Assembly: GCA_017962665.1 (NCBI GenBank)
Contig: JAGCUU010000041.1
Location: 1 to 63,215, forward strand
Reading direction: 5' to 3'
Length of the DNA stretch: 63,215 bases
From: Bacteroidales bacterium
GTDB lineage: Bacteria; Bacteroidota; Bacteroidia; Bacteroidales; P3
In this document: piece by piece, positions 1 to 8,252 of the stretch
How the letters are laid out: each line of letters begins with the position of its first letter
Position numbering within the stretch: position 1 is the stretch's first letter
The notes under the pieces: model-generated
Told to the model about the DNA's origin: nothing
Seen by the model: only the letters and a program-made list of their open reading frames with translations
Databases searched by the model: none
Translations under genes and position numbers: made by a program

Positions 1-340
1 CGCGCTTCGCGCTGGAAGTTAAGGGACAATACAACCCGAGCAAATTCATTTGTCCTTTAACTCCACACCATCTCCATTTAACTTCTCTCTTTAATCTTTA
101 ACCGTTAACCTTTAACCTTTAACCGTTACAATGGGAAGTCAAAGAAGTTAAGGGAAGTTATCGCGCTTCGCGCTGGAAGTTAAGGGACAATACAACCCGA
201 GCAAATTCATTTGTCCTTTAACTCCCCTTAACTCCACACCATCTCCATTTAACTTCTCTCTTTAATCTTTAACCGTGAACCTTTAACCGTTACTTAACTC
301 CCCAAAAATCCCTATAACCTCTCTCTTTAAACGTTAAACT
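1..340. repeat. Tandem repeat, about 161-base period, two copies
   Basis: The block beginning CGCGCTTCGCGCTGGAAGTT at base 1 recurs at 162 with almost no change over roughly 125 bases, the second copy having a short duplication of CCTTAACTC. Each copy ends in a run of short CTTTAACC/AACCGTTAAC units. The unit contains no convincing reading frame. The CTTTAACC units are the reverse complement of the GGTTAAAG motif scattered between genes elsewhere in this window. Confidence 0.85.
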
Positions 341-415
341 ACTTAATCGACTATACACAGAAACAACAAAAACAACTTTTCTTCGTTTTCTTTTGTGAAA
401 AGAAACGATTTATAA

Positions 416-526
416 TCAAATTGGGAAAAGCACTTCCGTAGACCATGCATTCCAATCCCCGAAGGCGTGCAGGGCACCAACCAGACCGATTTGTCACAAT
501 CAGAACTGCCTGAGAATGTATTATAA
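416..526 (+). pseudogene. Short coding remnant, paralogous to 1773-1925
   Basis: An in-frame stretch reading SNWEKHFRRPCIPIPEG and onward, ending at TAA 524-526, has no start codon and follows a stop at 413-415. It aligns without gaps to the peptide at 1773-1925: about 12 of 23 residues are identical and several nucleotide differences fall in third positions, so both probably descend from one gene's 3' end. The family is unknown to me. Its 3' end overlaps the ATG used for the next gene. Confidence 0.45.
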
Positions 527-1499
527 GACATACAGAAACCCACCGAGACGATTTGCTGTTCACCGCCGTGTAACGCGGCGGCACCTGCACAGCGCCGCCT
601 TCGGCAACGCCACAACCATCGGTGCCGCAGTCGTCTGGCTGATAATGTTTTTCAGTATGTGGATACTTATTCTGCGCACTTTTGAAGATAACAGCATTTA
701 CAAATTGTCAATAATGCAGTTGAAAACAGGCAAGTACGCAAACATTCTGATAGATGAATACAGACAGGAGAATGGTGGCAAGTTGCCTGAAAGCCTGGAG
801 GCAATCGGTTTTAGAAAAAGTTACGATGATAACATATACTATTTCCAGCCTTCTGAAGGGTGCTATTGTTATGAATTGGAATATATTCGGTTGAACGACA
901 CGGAATACTGTCTTAATTTTGGCGACGGAATGTGGTTCAAGGGACAGTACCTGTCGACTATAGGTCACTGGAACTACTATTGTACCAAGTTTGATTCTGA
1001 GTCCTGCGATTGGGTAATTGATGAGTCGTGGGGCGAAGATGCTTCTAAGGTCTATCTGTATGAATACGAGTTCCCCGAATGGTTCGACAGCATCAAGGTT
1101 CCGTTGGAATCCATTGTCCGCAGCAACCGTGGACGGCAACAGTATATGCTGCGCATCAGTGACCGCAACAACTCCGTATGCGGATGGATTAACAACGACG
1201 ATACAATCAGCTGCATCAACTACAACTGCGTACTTCACACTTTCGATGCAATGCTGTGGCCCGACATCGACTACTTCCGCGACATTCAGGGATACACTAT
1301 GCTTGGCGACAAGGTCTGCTTTATCATCGACGAAACCAACTCACATCACCTCAGCATATTGAAATACAACGGCAAAGGGCGCGTTTTCAATGTCCCTGAA
1401 AACCGTGGATGTGTCGGTGGCGAACATTATTGGTATCTCGACATCGACGCTGACTATGGTGGCAAAGTGACGCTGAAGGGAGTCAGGGTCGAAGAATAA
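516..1499 (+). CDS. Hypothetical membrane-anchored protein
   Basis: Up to 327 residues, family not recognised. One hydrophobic segment lies at about residues 37-56 and the rest is hydrophilic and rich in Tyr, Trp and Asp. The part just after the membrane segment (KTGKYANILIDEYRQENGG, then KLPESLEAIG) recalls the stalk of pilin-like or pseudopilin proteins, but no prepilin cleavage motif is visible. The start is doubtful: the first 35 or so residues are Arg-rich and overlap the remnant upstream, and the next ATG, at 645, would cut into the membrane segment. It stands alone, 69 bases before another remnant. It is probably a real gene, since the frame is long and clean, but its function is open. 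Confidence 0.5.
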   Translation: MYYKTYRNPPRRFAVHRRVTRRHLHSAAFGNATTIGAAVVWLIMFFSMWILILRTFEDNSIYKLSIMQLKTGKYANILIDEYRQENGGKLPESLEAIGFRKSYDDNIYYFQPSEGCYCYELEYIRLNDTEYCLNFGDGMWFKGQYLSTIGHWNYYCTKFDSESCDWVIDESWGEDASKVYLYEYEFPEWFDSIKVPLESIVRSNRGRQQYMLRISDRNNSVCGWINNDDTISCINYNCVLHTFDAMLWPDIDYFRDIQGYTMLGDKVCFIIDETNSHHLSILKYNGKGRVFNVPENRGCVGGEHYWYLDIDADYGGKVTLKGVRVEE

Positions 1500-1896
1500 T
1501 CAGATATTCAAACCGACAAAAAACAATAACCGCCACTTCAACACGGTTTATAAAAAGCATCGAAAAATGAATTACGAATACACCTACGACAGCCATGGGA
1601 ACTGGATATTACGCAGGGAAGGTAACAAATTAACGCTTCGCCATATAACGTATTACGAATAAACCATCTAATACCCTCTATTTCTCTTGCTTATAGTAAG
1701 CCTCAATAAACATCTTGGGTGTAGCCACTTAAAGTACTGCCCGGAACCTGTATACACGACAGGAACGGCACAATGCCAAGAAACTGGAAAAAGCGCTTCC
1801 GCATGCTCGGAATCCCAATCCACGAGGGGATGCCAGGCATCAACTCGAGCGACATGTCGCGAAGTCCAATTCTCAAAAAAGTGACATTCTATCGAC
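1500..1896. other. Gene-poor gap with two gene remnants
   Basis: No intact gene is supported here. The gap holds the YD-like remnant at 1567-1662 and the start of the remnant at 1773-1925. The rest has no long frame, RNA gene or clear terminator. Confidence 0.6.
1567..1662 (+). pseudogene. Remnant of a YD/RHS-like protein C-terminus
   Basis: A 31-residue frame reads MNYEYTYDSHGNWILRREG and ends in YYE before TAA. The pattern Y-x-Y-D-x-x-x-N-W followed by charged residues and a final aromatic pair is typical of the last repeat in Bacteroidota YD-repeat-like secreted proteins, and a related ending (YVYEYDEDDNW) is seen in the intact gene at 8379-9206. With no signal peptide or preceding repeats, it is best read as the 3' end left by deletion of a longer gene. 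Confidence 0.45.
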
Positions 1897-1925
1897 TCAC
1901 TTCTGTTTCCTCATCCATTTTATAA
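1773..1925 (+). pseudogene. Short coding remnant, paralogous to 416-526
   Basis: A frame of 50 residues starts MPRNWKKRFRMLGIPIHEG and shares NW-x-K-x-FR, IPI-x-EG, G-x-N and D-x-S with the remnant at 416-526. Its last 29 bases run antisense into the end of mtgA, so the natural end was probably earlier and has been lost. It could be a tiny intact gene, but the second broken copy and the nearby YD-like remnant favour decay. Confidence 0.4.
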
Positions 1926-2739
1926 AGTCCCAGAGGGTCTCATCATCTTCTTTTTTGTGCTTTTTTGGCTTGTTTTTCAGGTCTATTCGACCATATTTGG
2001 CCATTCTGCCCTCCACGACGGAGGTCTGCCTCTTGAAATAGGGTGTTTTATGCCCCGGGTTACGCTTGAGAGGAGAAGGGAGTGTCACCGCCAACTGAGC
2101 GGCCTCATGTTTGCTGAGTGTCTTGGCGGAATGACCGAAATAATGCTGCGACGCCGCCTCACAGCCGTAGATGCCGTCGCCGAACTCAATGATATTGAGG
2201 TAGACCTCCATGATGCGTTCTTTACCCCACAGCTTCTCGATACCGATGGTGAAGCCCGCTTCGAAGGCTTTCCGCATATAGCTGCGCTTGTGTGGCAGGA
2301 AAGCATTCTTGGCAGTCTGCATCGATATGGTGCTTCCGCCACGCACGCGGCGTCCACGCTTGTTTTCGCTGTACGACTGCTTCAGCTGGGGAATGTCGAA
2401 ACCCTTGTGACGCATGAAACGACCGTCCTCCGAAGAGATGACCGCCGTCACAAGGTTGGGAGAGATCTCGTCGATGCTGACATAGTCGCGCTCGAAATTC
2501 ACCTTGCGATCCTTGTCGCCCACCTGCTGAAAGAAACGCTGCACCATCAGCGGTGTCAGTGGCGGATTCACCCACTTGTACACCACCAACAGCAGCATCG
2601 GAAGCAATACAAGGATAAGCGCAGTAATCCAGATGACACGCCACAACCGCTTCCAAAACGGTTTTTTGGCTGATTTACGCAAATCCTTGTTTTCTGGTTG
2701 CTCCAGTTCTATAGAATCAATGATATTTTCGTTTTCCAC
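1897..2739 (-). CDS. mtgA: Monofunctional peptidoglycan glycosyltransferase
   Basis: A GT51-family enzyme that polymerises lipid II into glycan strands at the outer face of the inner membrane. The 280 residues comprise a basic cytoplasmic head, one membrane segment at about 36-57 and the GT51 domain. Visible motifs are SSEDGRFMRHKGFD with the catalytic Glu, RGGSTISMQTAKN, and KERIMEVYLNIIEFGDGIYG. No penicillin-binding transpeptidase domain follows, so this is the MtgA type and not a class A PBP. The C-terminus is a basic tail. It appears to be a single-gene unit, since the nearest minus-strand gene upstream ends at its own terminator at 3021-3056. Confidence 0.93.
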   Translation of the reverse strand: MENENIIDSIELEQPENKDLRKSAKKPFWKRLWRVIWITALILVLLPMLLLVVYKWVNPPLTPLMVQRFFQQVGDKDRKVNFERDYVSIDEISPNLVTAVISSEDGRFMRHKGFDIPQLKQSYSENKRGRRVRGGSTISMQTAKNAFLPHKRSYMRKAFEAGFTIGIEKLWGKERIMEVYLNIIEFGDGIYGCEAASQHYFGHSAKTLSKHEAAQLAVTLPSPLKRNPGHKTPYFKRQTSVVEGRMAKYGRIDLKNKPKKHKKEDDETLWDFIKWMRKQK

Positions 2740-2857
2740 AGCACCCTAACTCCTCAACAAAGATATTATTGTTCTCATTAACCCTATCTTGATATTTCTT
2801 TCTCTTGCCTATAGTATGTCCCGCTGAAAAAGCGGATAGCGCCGATTTTTTTTTGAA

Positions 2858-2875
2858 CACGAATTACACGAATCT
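2858..2875. repeat. Nonamer repeat CACGAATTA/CACGAATCT
   Basis: Two adjacent 9-base units of the form CACGAATnn. Related arrays occur at 27756-27773 and 27823-27849, all between genes. Confidence 0.55.
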
Positions 2876-3020
2876 TCTTTCAAAGTCAAGTTACATGAAC
2901 TCTGCCAAGAAGAAACAGCGTAGACGGAGTCAATTTTTACAAAATTTGAGTCAAAATCATACATCCTTTTTCTTTCGGAACACATCGAAGAAATATTGTA
3001 TGAGAATAACTCAACAAGGC

Positions 3021-3056
3021 AAAAAAAAAGCACACCCTGACAGTTAGGATGTGCCT
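3021..3056 (-). terminator. Rho-independent terminator of the receptor operon
   Basis: Read on the minus strand, a stem GCACATCCT / AGGGTGTGC with one mismatch is followed directly by nine T residues. It lies 23 bases beyond the stop of the outer-membrane protein at 3079 and closes the five-gene operon that begins near 8044. Confidence 0.8.
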
Positions 3057-3078
3057 TAAATCATACGTCAAACTTCTC

Positions 3079-5499
3079 TCAATTCTTGCCCATCGGTGAG
3101 TCGGATGCTCCCTGGCGGGCTTTGCTCTCAAGCTCCATCTTGCCGAAGCGTAATGTGAGGCCGAGGCTGACAAAACGCGAGTTGAAGCGGTTGGAGCCCG
3201 TTGTCTGGTACTGCGGTGCGGTGGTGTTGCTGCCCCATTCGCTCCAGCCGAAGATGTCGCTGACATTCAGGAAGAGGCTCATCTTGCGGTTGAAGAAATC
3301 GCTGCTTGCGCCGAAGTCGAAGCGCTTGTTGGCGTTGGTGAGGCTGTAGAGTCCCAGTCGCGGCGAGCTGTAGCTGCCGTTAGCGAAAATCTCGAGTTTG
3401 TTCCAGACCTTAGCCCATACGTTGAGGCGGAAGCTGTAGCTCACCTTGCTGTCGGTGAAATCCTGATAGTTATATCCGTAGTTGAAGAGCGAGGCGTTGA
3501 AGCGCACATTAAAGAAGCCACTGGGGCGGTAGGTGATGTTGGCCTCGATACCTTCGGTGTGGCTGGAACCGATATTGACTGGATAGGTATAATTGACCAA
3601 ATAAGGGCTGAGGACAGGGTCGGAAGTGGCAGCTGTCATATTGCCGATTTCGTTGGTATTGGCACGCCAGTAAGCATTCAAACCGACATTGCCGAACTTC
3701 ATAATATACTTGCTGAAAGCAGCTTCGAGGTTGTGGGTGTAGCACATCAGCAGGTTGGGGTTGCCAGTGCTGAAACTATAGTCCTCGTAGAGACGGAAAA
3801 GCGTATAGTTGGCAAGATTGCCGTCGTGTGTATACCGACGCGTGTAGCTGATGCTGTAGCTCTCGAAGGTCTTGGTCTGGTAGCTCAAGTGGATGCTTGG
3901 AATCAAGCCGAAGAAAAGTGTGTCGAGGCGCATCTGGTCACCAAGGGAATGGTGCTCTATCGTACCACTCTTGAAGTTGTTGTTGTATCGCAAACCCAGT
4001 TTTGCCGTAAAGCCGCCCCAGCGTTTTTGGGCAGTCACATAGACATTGGGTTCGATGGTCAATTGCTCCGCCAAATAAGAGCGGTAAGCCATATTGCTCC
4101 AGTCGCCCGAAGGCAGCAGGCTGTCAAGCGTCTCATTGTTGTAGCTGTAGCCAGCACCCAACTCGCCGCCTGCCTCAATCGTGATGTCGTTTTTCAACGG
4201 CAAGGTGTAATTCACTCCCAGTTCGCCGTTTCCAGACCACATTGAGCCGACCATGTGGCGCTTGAAGTCGGTGAGTGCGGCAGAGCTGAAGTCGCGTATG
4301 TCGTCGGAGTAGCCTCCGTTGGCCCAATAGTTGCCGTTGAAATTCACGCTCAGCTTGCGGCCTGTGGTGTCGTAGCGATGCTCATACCAGGCACCGCCGT
4401 AGGCACCGTGGCTGAAGCCGTGGTTGAGCGTGGTGTCGAGATAGCCGAGATCAACCGTGCCGGCAGCTGTATATTCTTTGTATTCATAGTTGTTGTAGAA
4501 AGAGTTCTGATCCCAGTAGGGGTAGGCTCCCATCCATGCGGAAAGGTTGCGCGTGCTGTCAATCTTCCAGTTGGTGTTGAATCCAAAGTAGCCGCCCTGA
4601 TATGGCATATAATTCTTGTTGTCGTATTTCTGAAAACGGGTCAAGTTGCCGTTAGTGTCATATAGCGAGCTTGTGCCGTCCGATTCCATGTCATGGTTAC
4701 CCATATATCCGCTGAGATAGACGTTGAAATCGACCTTCTCGTTGGCCCAAACGTAGCTTATCCATGGCGAGAGTGAGGGTAGCGTTGAGGCGTTCACGCC
4801 GAGGCAGAGCAACTCGTTGCGTTTGATAGTCTGGTTGGTGACGATGTTGATGACTGCGCCTTTGCTGCTGTAGCGTGCCGAGGGGTTGGTGATGACCTCG
4901 ACGCGGTCGATGGTGTTGGCTGGCATCTGTTTGATGTACTGCTTTAGTGCCTCCTCGTTCATGTGCGACGGGCGGTCGTTGATCCAAATCTCGACGCTCG
5001 TGGTGCCACGGAGAGTGATGTTGCCTTCGGCATCGACCTCAACACCTGGGGCGTTCTGCAGCACATCGCTGGCGGTGCCAGTCTGCACGCTGGGGTCCTC
5101 GGTGACGTTGTACATCTGTTTCTCTCCATCGACGGCATAAAGGGGCTTCTTGGCTGTTACCGTAACCGTATTTAGCGTCGTGGAAGATTTATGTATCAAG
5201 AGTTTGCCAAGATCGACATCGCCTCCGACAGTGACATTATGCCAAAGAGTCTCATAACCGACATAGCTTACACGAAGGAGGTAATCTCCTTTTGCGACTT
5301 GACGGAACACAAAGTCGCCTTTGTCGTCGCTGGTAGTACCATAAGCGAAAGAGCTATCCTGACTTTTGAGAAGTACACAGTTGACGTACATCAACGTCTT
5401 GCCTTCTTTGGCGTCAGACAATTGTCCTTTGACACGATTCTGGGCTGTAGCCGAAAAAGCCAAAGCCATTATTATGAAAAAGAATTCTACTTTCTTCAT
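3079..5499 (-). CDS. TonB-receptor-like outer-membrane barrel
   Basis: An 806-residue outer-membrane protein. A signal peptide (cleaved after about residue 19, FSATAQ) precedes a carboxypeptidase-regulatory-like beta-sandwich at about 22-100, then a TonB plug-like region at about 120-225 (SDVLQNAPGVEVD, IDRVEVITNPSARY) and a long barrel of the OMP_b-brl_3 type. No TonB box is obvious, and such barrels are not always energised importers. It is the last gene of the ABC/YbjQ/GntR operon, four bases after the GntR gene, and is followed by a terminator. Its substrate cannot be told from sequence; coupling to an ABC exporter and a YtrA-type regulator suggests an envelope-stress or antimicrobial-peptide role, which is inference. 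Confidence 0.85.
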   Translation of the reverse strand: MKKVEFFFIIMALAFSATAQNRVKGQLSDAKEGKTLMYVNCVLLKSQDSSFAYGTTSDDKGDFVFRQVAKGDYLLRVSYVGYETLWHNVTVGGDVDLGKLLIHKSSTTLNTVTVTAKKPLYAVDGEKQMYNVTEDPSVQTGTASDVLQNAPGVEVDAEGNITLRGTTSVEIWINDRPSHMNEEALKQYIKQMPANTIDRVEVITNPSARYSSKGAVINIVTNQTIKRNELLCLGVNASTLPSLSPWISYVWANEKVDFNVYLSGYMGNHDMESDGTSSLYDTNGNLTRFQKYDNKNYMPYQGGYFGFNTNWKIDSTRNLSAWMGAYPYWDQNSFYNNYEYKEYTAAGTVDLGYLDTTLNHGFSHGAYGGAWYEHRYDTTGRKLSVNFNGNYWANGGYSDDIRDFSSAALTDFKRHMVGSMWSGNGELGVNYTLPLKNDITIEAGGELGAGYSYNNETLDSLLPSGDWSNMAYRSYLAEQLTIEPNVYVTAQKRWGGFTAKLGLRYNNNFKSGTIEHHSLGDQMRLDTLFFGLIPSIHLSYQTKTFESYSISYTRRYTHDGNLANYTLFRLYEDYSFSTGNPNLLMCYTHNLEAAFSKYIMKFGNVGLNAYWRANTNEIGNMTAATSDPVLSPYLVNYTYPVNIGSSHTEGIEANITYRPSGFFNVRFNASLFNYGYNYQDFTDSKVSYSFRLNVWAKVWNKLEIFANGSYSSPRLGLYSLTNANKRFDFGASSDFFNRKMSLFLNVSDIFGWSEWGSNTTAPQYQTTGSNRFNSRFVSLGLTLRFGKMELESKARQGASDSPMGKN

Positions 5500-5503
5500 G
5501 AGC

Positions 5504-5848
5504 TTATTTCATTTTAATAATGTCATCGAATGTCAGACCGAGCATATTCATCTTCTGAACAAAGGCAGGGAGGTCTTCTTCAATAAATTCCTTGCGGTGG
5601 AGGGCAAGAATTTTGTCGGAGGCGTCGCCGGCGACAAAATAGCCGACACCGCGCTTGTTGAAGATTATCTCATTTTGTTGCAGATAATCGAAGGTGCGCA
5701 TCACGGTGTTGGGGTTGACACCTAATTGTATGGCGACATCGCGCACGCTTGGCATGCGCTCGTCAGCTTTCAGCTCGTTGCCGACGATTCGTTCGCACAG
5801 CGTGTCGGCTATCTGCTGATATATTGATTTTTGCTTCTTGAAATCCAT
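5504..5848 (-). CDS. GntR-family regulator, YtrA subfamily
   Basis: A short GntR regulator of 114 residues. The winged helix spans about 10-75 (IYQQIADTLCERIV, MPSVRDVAIQLGVNPNTVMRTFDYLQ, IIFNKRGVGYFV) with only a small C-terminal helix region. The lack of an effector domain is the hallmark of the YtrA subfamily, whose members usually repress the ABC transporter genes beside them. Here the ABC genes are in the same operon upstream, and a palindrome at 8027-8048 next to the operon promoter is a good candidate operator. The tail could bind a small ligand, but no ligand can be named. Confidence 0.9.
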   Translation of the reverse strand: MDFKKQKSIYQQIADTLCERIVGNELKADERMPSVRDVAIQLGVNPNTVMRTFDYLQQNEIIFNKRGVGYFVAGDASDKILALHRKEFIEEDLPAFVQKMNMLGLTFDDIIKMK

Positions 5849-5849
5849 A

Positions 5850-5915
5850 AAAATACAATTGATCGTTGATAATTGACAGTTGATAATTGATAGTTGTCAG
5901 TTGACAATCTATTCA
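5850..5915. repeat. Degenerate TTGATAATTGACAG intergenic repeat
   Basis: Copies of TTGATAATTGAC/TAG and GTTGACAAT follow one another between the GntR and YbjQ genes. The stretch has no reading frame. Confidence 0.5.
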
Positions 5916-5922
5916 ATAATCA

Positions 5923-6237
5923 CTATTCACTAATCTTTATAGCTGTTCCATAGACCAGTACTTCGGCGGCCTGTGCCATGATGGCCGATGTGGTGTAGCG
6001 GACACCGATGATAGCATTGCCACCCATGTCTGTTGCCTGGTCAATCATACGCTGAGTGGCATTTTCACGTGCTTTTTCCATCATACGAGTATAGGCTTTC
6101 AGTTCGCCGCCAACGACGCCTTTCAGACTTTGTCCGATGTCACTGAACACATTTTTGGCCTGGATTGTGCTACCACTGACAATTCCAAGAACTTCATAAT
6201 TGACATTATTAAGGTTTTCAATTGAATATAGCTTCAT
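5923..6237 (-). CDS. YbjQ/UPF0145 family protein
   Basis: A 104-residue cytoplasmic protein of the DUF74 (YbjQ, UPF0145) family. The ordered features are YEVLGIVSGSTIQAKN, then a helical region (LKAYTRMMEKARENATQRMIDQA) and GGNAIIGVRYTTSA, the family's conserved core. Members form pentameric dodecin-like assemblies and have been called heavy-metal-binding, but their function is not established. Its place between the ABC permease and the GntR gene suggests it is regulated with the transporter. Confidence 0.88.
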   Translation of the reverse strand: MKLYSIENLNNVNYEVLGIVSGSTIQAKNVFSDIGQSLKGVVGGELKAYTRMMEKARENATQRMIDQATDMGGNAIIGVRYTTSAIMAQAAEVLVYGTAIKISE

Positions 6238-6268
6238 GATTTTTTAATATTAAGGGATTATTTCTGGC

Positions 6269-6315
6269 TTTTTCTAGAAGTTCTATTTTTCTAGAGGCTC
6301 TAGCCTTTCTAAAAC
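6269..6315. repeat. CTAGA-rich intergenic repeat
   Basis: A run of TTCTAGAA-like palindromes including CTAGAGGCTCTAG, between the permease and YbjQ genes. A similar run occurs at 39935-39980 next to purE. Confidence 0.5.
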
Positions 6316-6323
6316 TACTATAA

Positions 6324-7121
6324 TTAATACTGCATCTTCTTTAGGCGACGATAGGTGAAGAAGGAGAAGAGGGAAATAACCAGCAAATTAAAGAGCAGGC
6401 TGCCAAAGAAGACAAGATGACGGGCTTTTTCGGCGGTCAAGTTCTGGAAGTAGTCGACGAACCACTGGACATTCCAATGGATGTGGGTGATAATGGGCAC
6501 TGCGACAATGCTTGCCACAAAGGAAATGAGCATAATCCAGAGGACAGTCTTGATAAACTTGTTCTTCTTGAAGATGGTGTTGGCGAACATGAAGATGGAG
6601 GCGGTGCATGCAGCCTTTATCATGGTAGAGCAGAAGGCATCGAGACCGAAAATGTGGGTGGTATAAAAACTCGTGACGTCCGGCACATCTTCAAGTCCAT
6701 TTACCCATTCGGGTTGGTGCCAAATGTAGTTGTTGAACGGGCCGAAAGGCAGAAGCGTCAAAAATGAGTCAACGACAAACCATCCCACGAACACGGCCAG
6801 CGGACTGACAATAAAGCAATAGAACATCATGCTGGCAAATTTCTCACCCAGCGAGGCGGGCATCATGGCAAAATAGTTTCCACGTCCGGGAATGTTGCAG
6901 TTTTTATAGATTTTCATCGACGAGATGGCAGCTGCAAGGACTACAACAAACTGCATGATGCCCAAACGGGCCAGACTGTCGATATTGGGGACTTTGAACG
7001 CAAGGCCGAAGAGCCAGATAAAAACAGGTATACACATCATTATAAGCAGACTCAGTCCAAAAAGCCGGTATGTGCTATTAAAGTCGCGGGCGACAACTTT
7101 TTTGAAACGATTGAAGTTCAT
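6324..7121 (-). CDS. ABC transporter membrane subunit
   Basis: A 265-residue polytopic membrane protein with about six hydrophobic segments (near 22-42, 50-68, 95-115, 160-180, 190-215 and 235-255). I do not recognise a named permease family, but its position 19 bases after an ABC ATPase gene and its ABC-2-like topology make it the partner channel. Such two-gene transporters under YtrA-type control usually export peptides or lipids or protect against antimicrobials; which applies here is unknown. Confidence 0.7.
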   Translation of the reverse strand: MNFNRFKKVVARDFNSTYRLFGLSLLIMMCIPVFIWLFGLAFKVPNIDSLARLGIMQFVVVLAAAISSMKIYKNCNIPGRGNYFAMMPASLGEKFASMMFYCFIVSPLAVFVGWFVVDSFLTLLPFGPFNNYIWHQPEWVNGLEDVPDVTSFYTTHIFGLDAFCSTMIKAACTASIFMFANTIFKKNKFIKTVLWIMLISFVASIVAVPIITHIHWNVQWFVDYFQNLTAEKARHLVFFGSLLFNLLVISLFSFFTYRRLKKMQY

Positions 7122-7126
7122 AATTG

Positions 7127-7152
7127 TTAAGGTTAAAGTTTTAAAGGTTAAA
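7127..7152. repeat. GGTTAAAG-type short repeat
   Basis: Two copies of AAGGTTAAAG in the gap between the ATPase and permease genes, overlapping the ATPase stop codon. Similar units lie at 1-330 (inverted), 15139-15166, 23058-23070 and 29132-29146. Confidence 0.5.
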
Positions 7153-7971
7153 GATATTCTTGATTACTTCACGGTTGCGGAGAACGGCGTTGAAAAGAGC
7201 CTCGATATTGATCAAGCTTTCACCCATACCGTTGTTTGGAAGTACGTTAAGGTAACCGCCGGGCATCATCTCGCTGTATAGTGCGTCGGGGCGTTGCTGA
7301 CCGCCATACTCGAAGAAAAGCTTTTCGGTGATGGTCTCCACGCTGGCATTAAGCATCACACTGCTGTTGGAAATAATGATGATTGGGTCGATAAGATTCT
7401 CCACATCTTTAACCTGATGTGTGGATATTATTATGGTTTGACCATTCCCCACCCTCTCGGTAAGAATGCGACGGAAATCGGCTTTGGATGGGATATCAAG
7501 ACCGTTGGTCGGCTCATCAAGAAGCAGGTAGCGGGTATTGAGAGCAAGCGAGCATACTATCAATGATTTTTTCTGCTGGCCAAAGCTCATCTCCTTGAAG
7601 CGGCGTTTGGGGTCGATGTTCAGTTCTTTTGCCAAACGGTGCATCTCGTCTTCACTGCTGGAGGCATAAAATGCGGCAAGAGCATGGAAAAAGCCTTCCG
7701 GAGTACTGTCGTCGGGCAGTGGCACATCGTCTGGAAGGAAAAAGATGTTTTCCAAAAATTCGGGGTTGCGGTCGAAGGTGACGTCTCCGTCAACGGTGCA
7801 GCTCCCTTTGGTAGGACGAAGCAGTCCGCTGATACATTTCAGCATCGTAGTCTTGCCTACTCCATTCTCTCCGAGCAATCCGTAGATATTGCCCTCTTTG
7901 AACTCTAAATTTATGTTCTCAAAAACTGACGTCAAGCCGTATGAGAACGAAAAATCTTTTAATTCTATCAT
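7141..7971 (-). CDS. ABC transporter ATP-binding protein
   Basis: A 276-residue ATPase. The Walker A is GLLGENGVGKTTMLK (about 32-46), the signature is the variant MSFGQQKKSL, the Walker B is YLLLDEPTNGLD, and the switch His is in ISTHQV. The tail after about residue 215 is a helical extension ending in IFNL, whose last codons and stop lie inside a GGTTAAAG-type intergenic repeat. It is the first gene of the operon running to 3079 and should pair with the following membrane subunit. Its promoter is at 8051-8058. Confidence 0.9.
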   Translation of the reverse strand: MIELKDFSFSYGLTSVFENINLEFKEGNIYGLLGENGVGKTTMLKCISGLLRPTKGSCTVDGDVTFDRNPEFLENIFFLPDDVPLPDDSTPEGFFHALAAFYASSSEDEMHRLAKELNIDPKRRFKEMSFGQQKKSLIVCSLALNTRYLLLDEPTNGLDIPSKADFRRILTERVGNGQTIIISTHQVKDVENLIDPIIIISNSSVMLNASVETITEKLFFEYGGQQRPDALYSEMMPGGYLNVLPNNGMGESLINIEALFNAVLRNREVIKNIFNL

Positions 7972-8026
7972 ATCTGTTGTATTATTAATTAATTTTATTT
8001 CAAATAATTAAACGTATACCTTGTTG

Positions 8027-8048
8027 GTGTATTAGTAAATTAGTACAC
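8027..8048 (-). promoter_or_regulatory. Probable GntR (YtrA-type) operator
   Basis: An imperfect palindrome with outer arms GTGTA and TACAC and inner ATTAGTA units; 16 of 22 positions match the reverse complement. It covers the expected transcription start of the ABC operon, where a bound repressor would block transcription. The likely regulator is the product of 5504-5848. Confidence 0.55.
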
Positions 8049-8050
8049 TG

Positions 8051-8058
8051 CAAAAGTA
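8051..8058 (-). promoter_or_regulatory. -7 box of the ABC/GntR operon
   Basis: On the minus strand this reads TACTTTTG, matching the Bacteroidota TAnnTTTG consensus. It predicts transcription from about 8044, a leader of about 70 bases before the ATPase start at 7971. Confidence 0.6.
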
Positions 8059-8212
8059 CGACTATTTTTGAAAATACCAAATTTTTTAAAAAAAATATTT
8101 TTTTTCACATGGAACAAGATAAAAAAATAAACTGTATCAATATATTAACACTAAGAAAAAACATCAAAAGAAAAAAATGTTTATATACATTTAATAAAGG
8201 AATCATTTTGTA

Positions 8213-8252
8213 GTGAACCCCGAAAGTTGGAAAAAAAAATTTCGGGGTTCAC
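8213..8252. repeat. 13-bp perfect inverted repeat, possible IS end scar
   Basis: GTGAACCCCGAAA and its exact complement flank a 14-base AT-rich spacer. The left side continues as TGTAGTGAACCCCGAAAGTT and resembles terminal repeats of IS3-family (IS150-group) elements. No transposase is present, so it may be a residual or miniature element. A transcription-stop hairpin is the alternative. Confidence 0.5.

Larger units (their letters stand above)
2740..3078. other. Intergenic region upstream of mtgA
   Basis: No gene is supported. It contains a 9-base-period repeat (CACGAATTA CACGAATCT, 2858-2875), a short CCGCT-GAAAA-AGCGG hairpin near 2820-2835, and the minus-strand terminator of the receptor operon at 3021-3056. 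The mtgA promoter should lie at its left end, but I see no clean TAnnTTTG box. Confidence 0.5.

Noticed and set aside
1-340. CRISPR array
   Set aside because: Only two long copies with no short repeat/unique spacer pattern, and no cas genes are present in the window.
1957-2673. 238-residue plus-strand frame over mtgA
   Set aside because: It is antisense to a gene with clear GT51 motifs and shows no motif of its own.
3559-4665. Two plus-strand frames over the outer-membrane receptor
   Set aside because: Both are antisense to the barrel; composition (Val/Ala/Gly-rich) reflects the complement of barrel codons.
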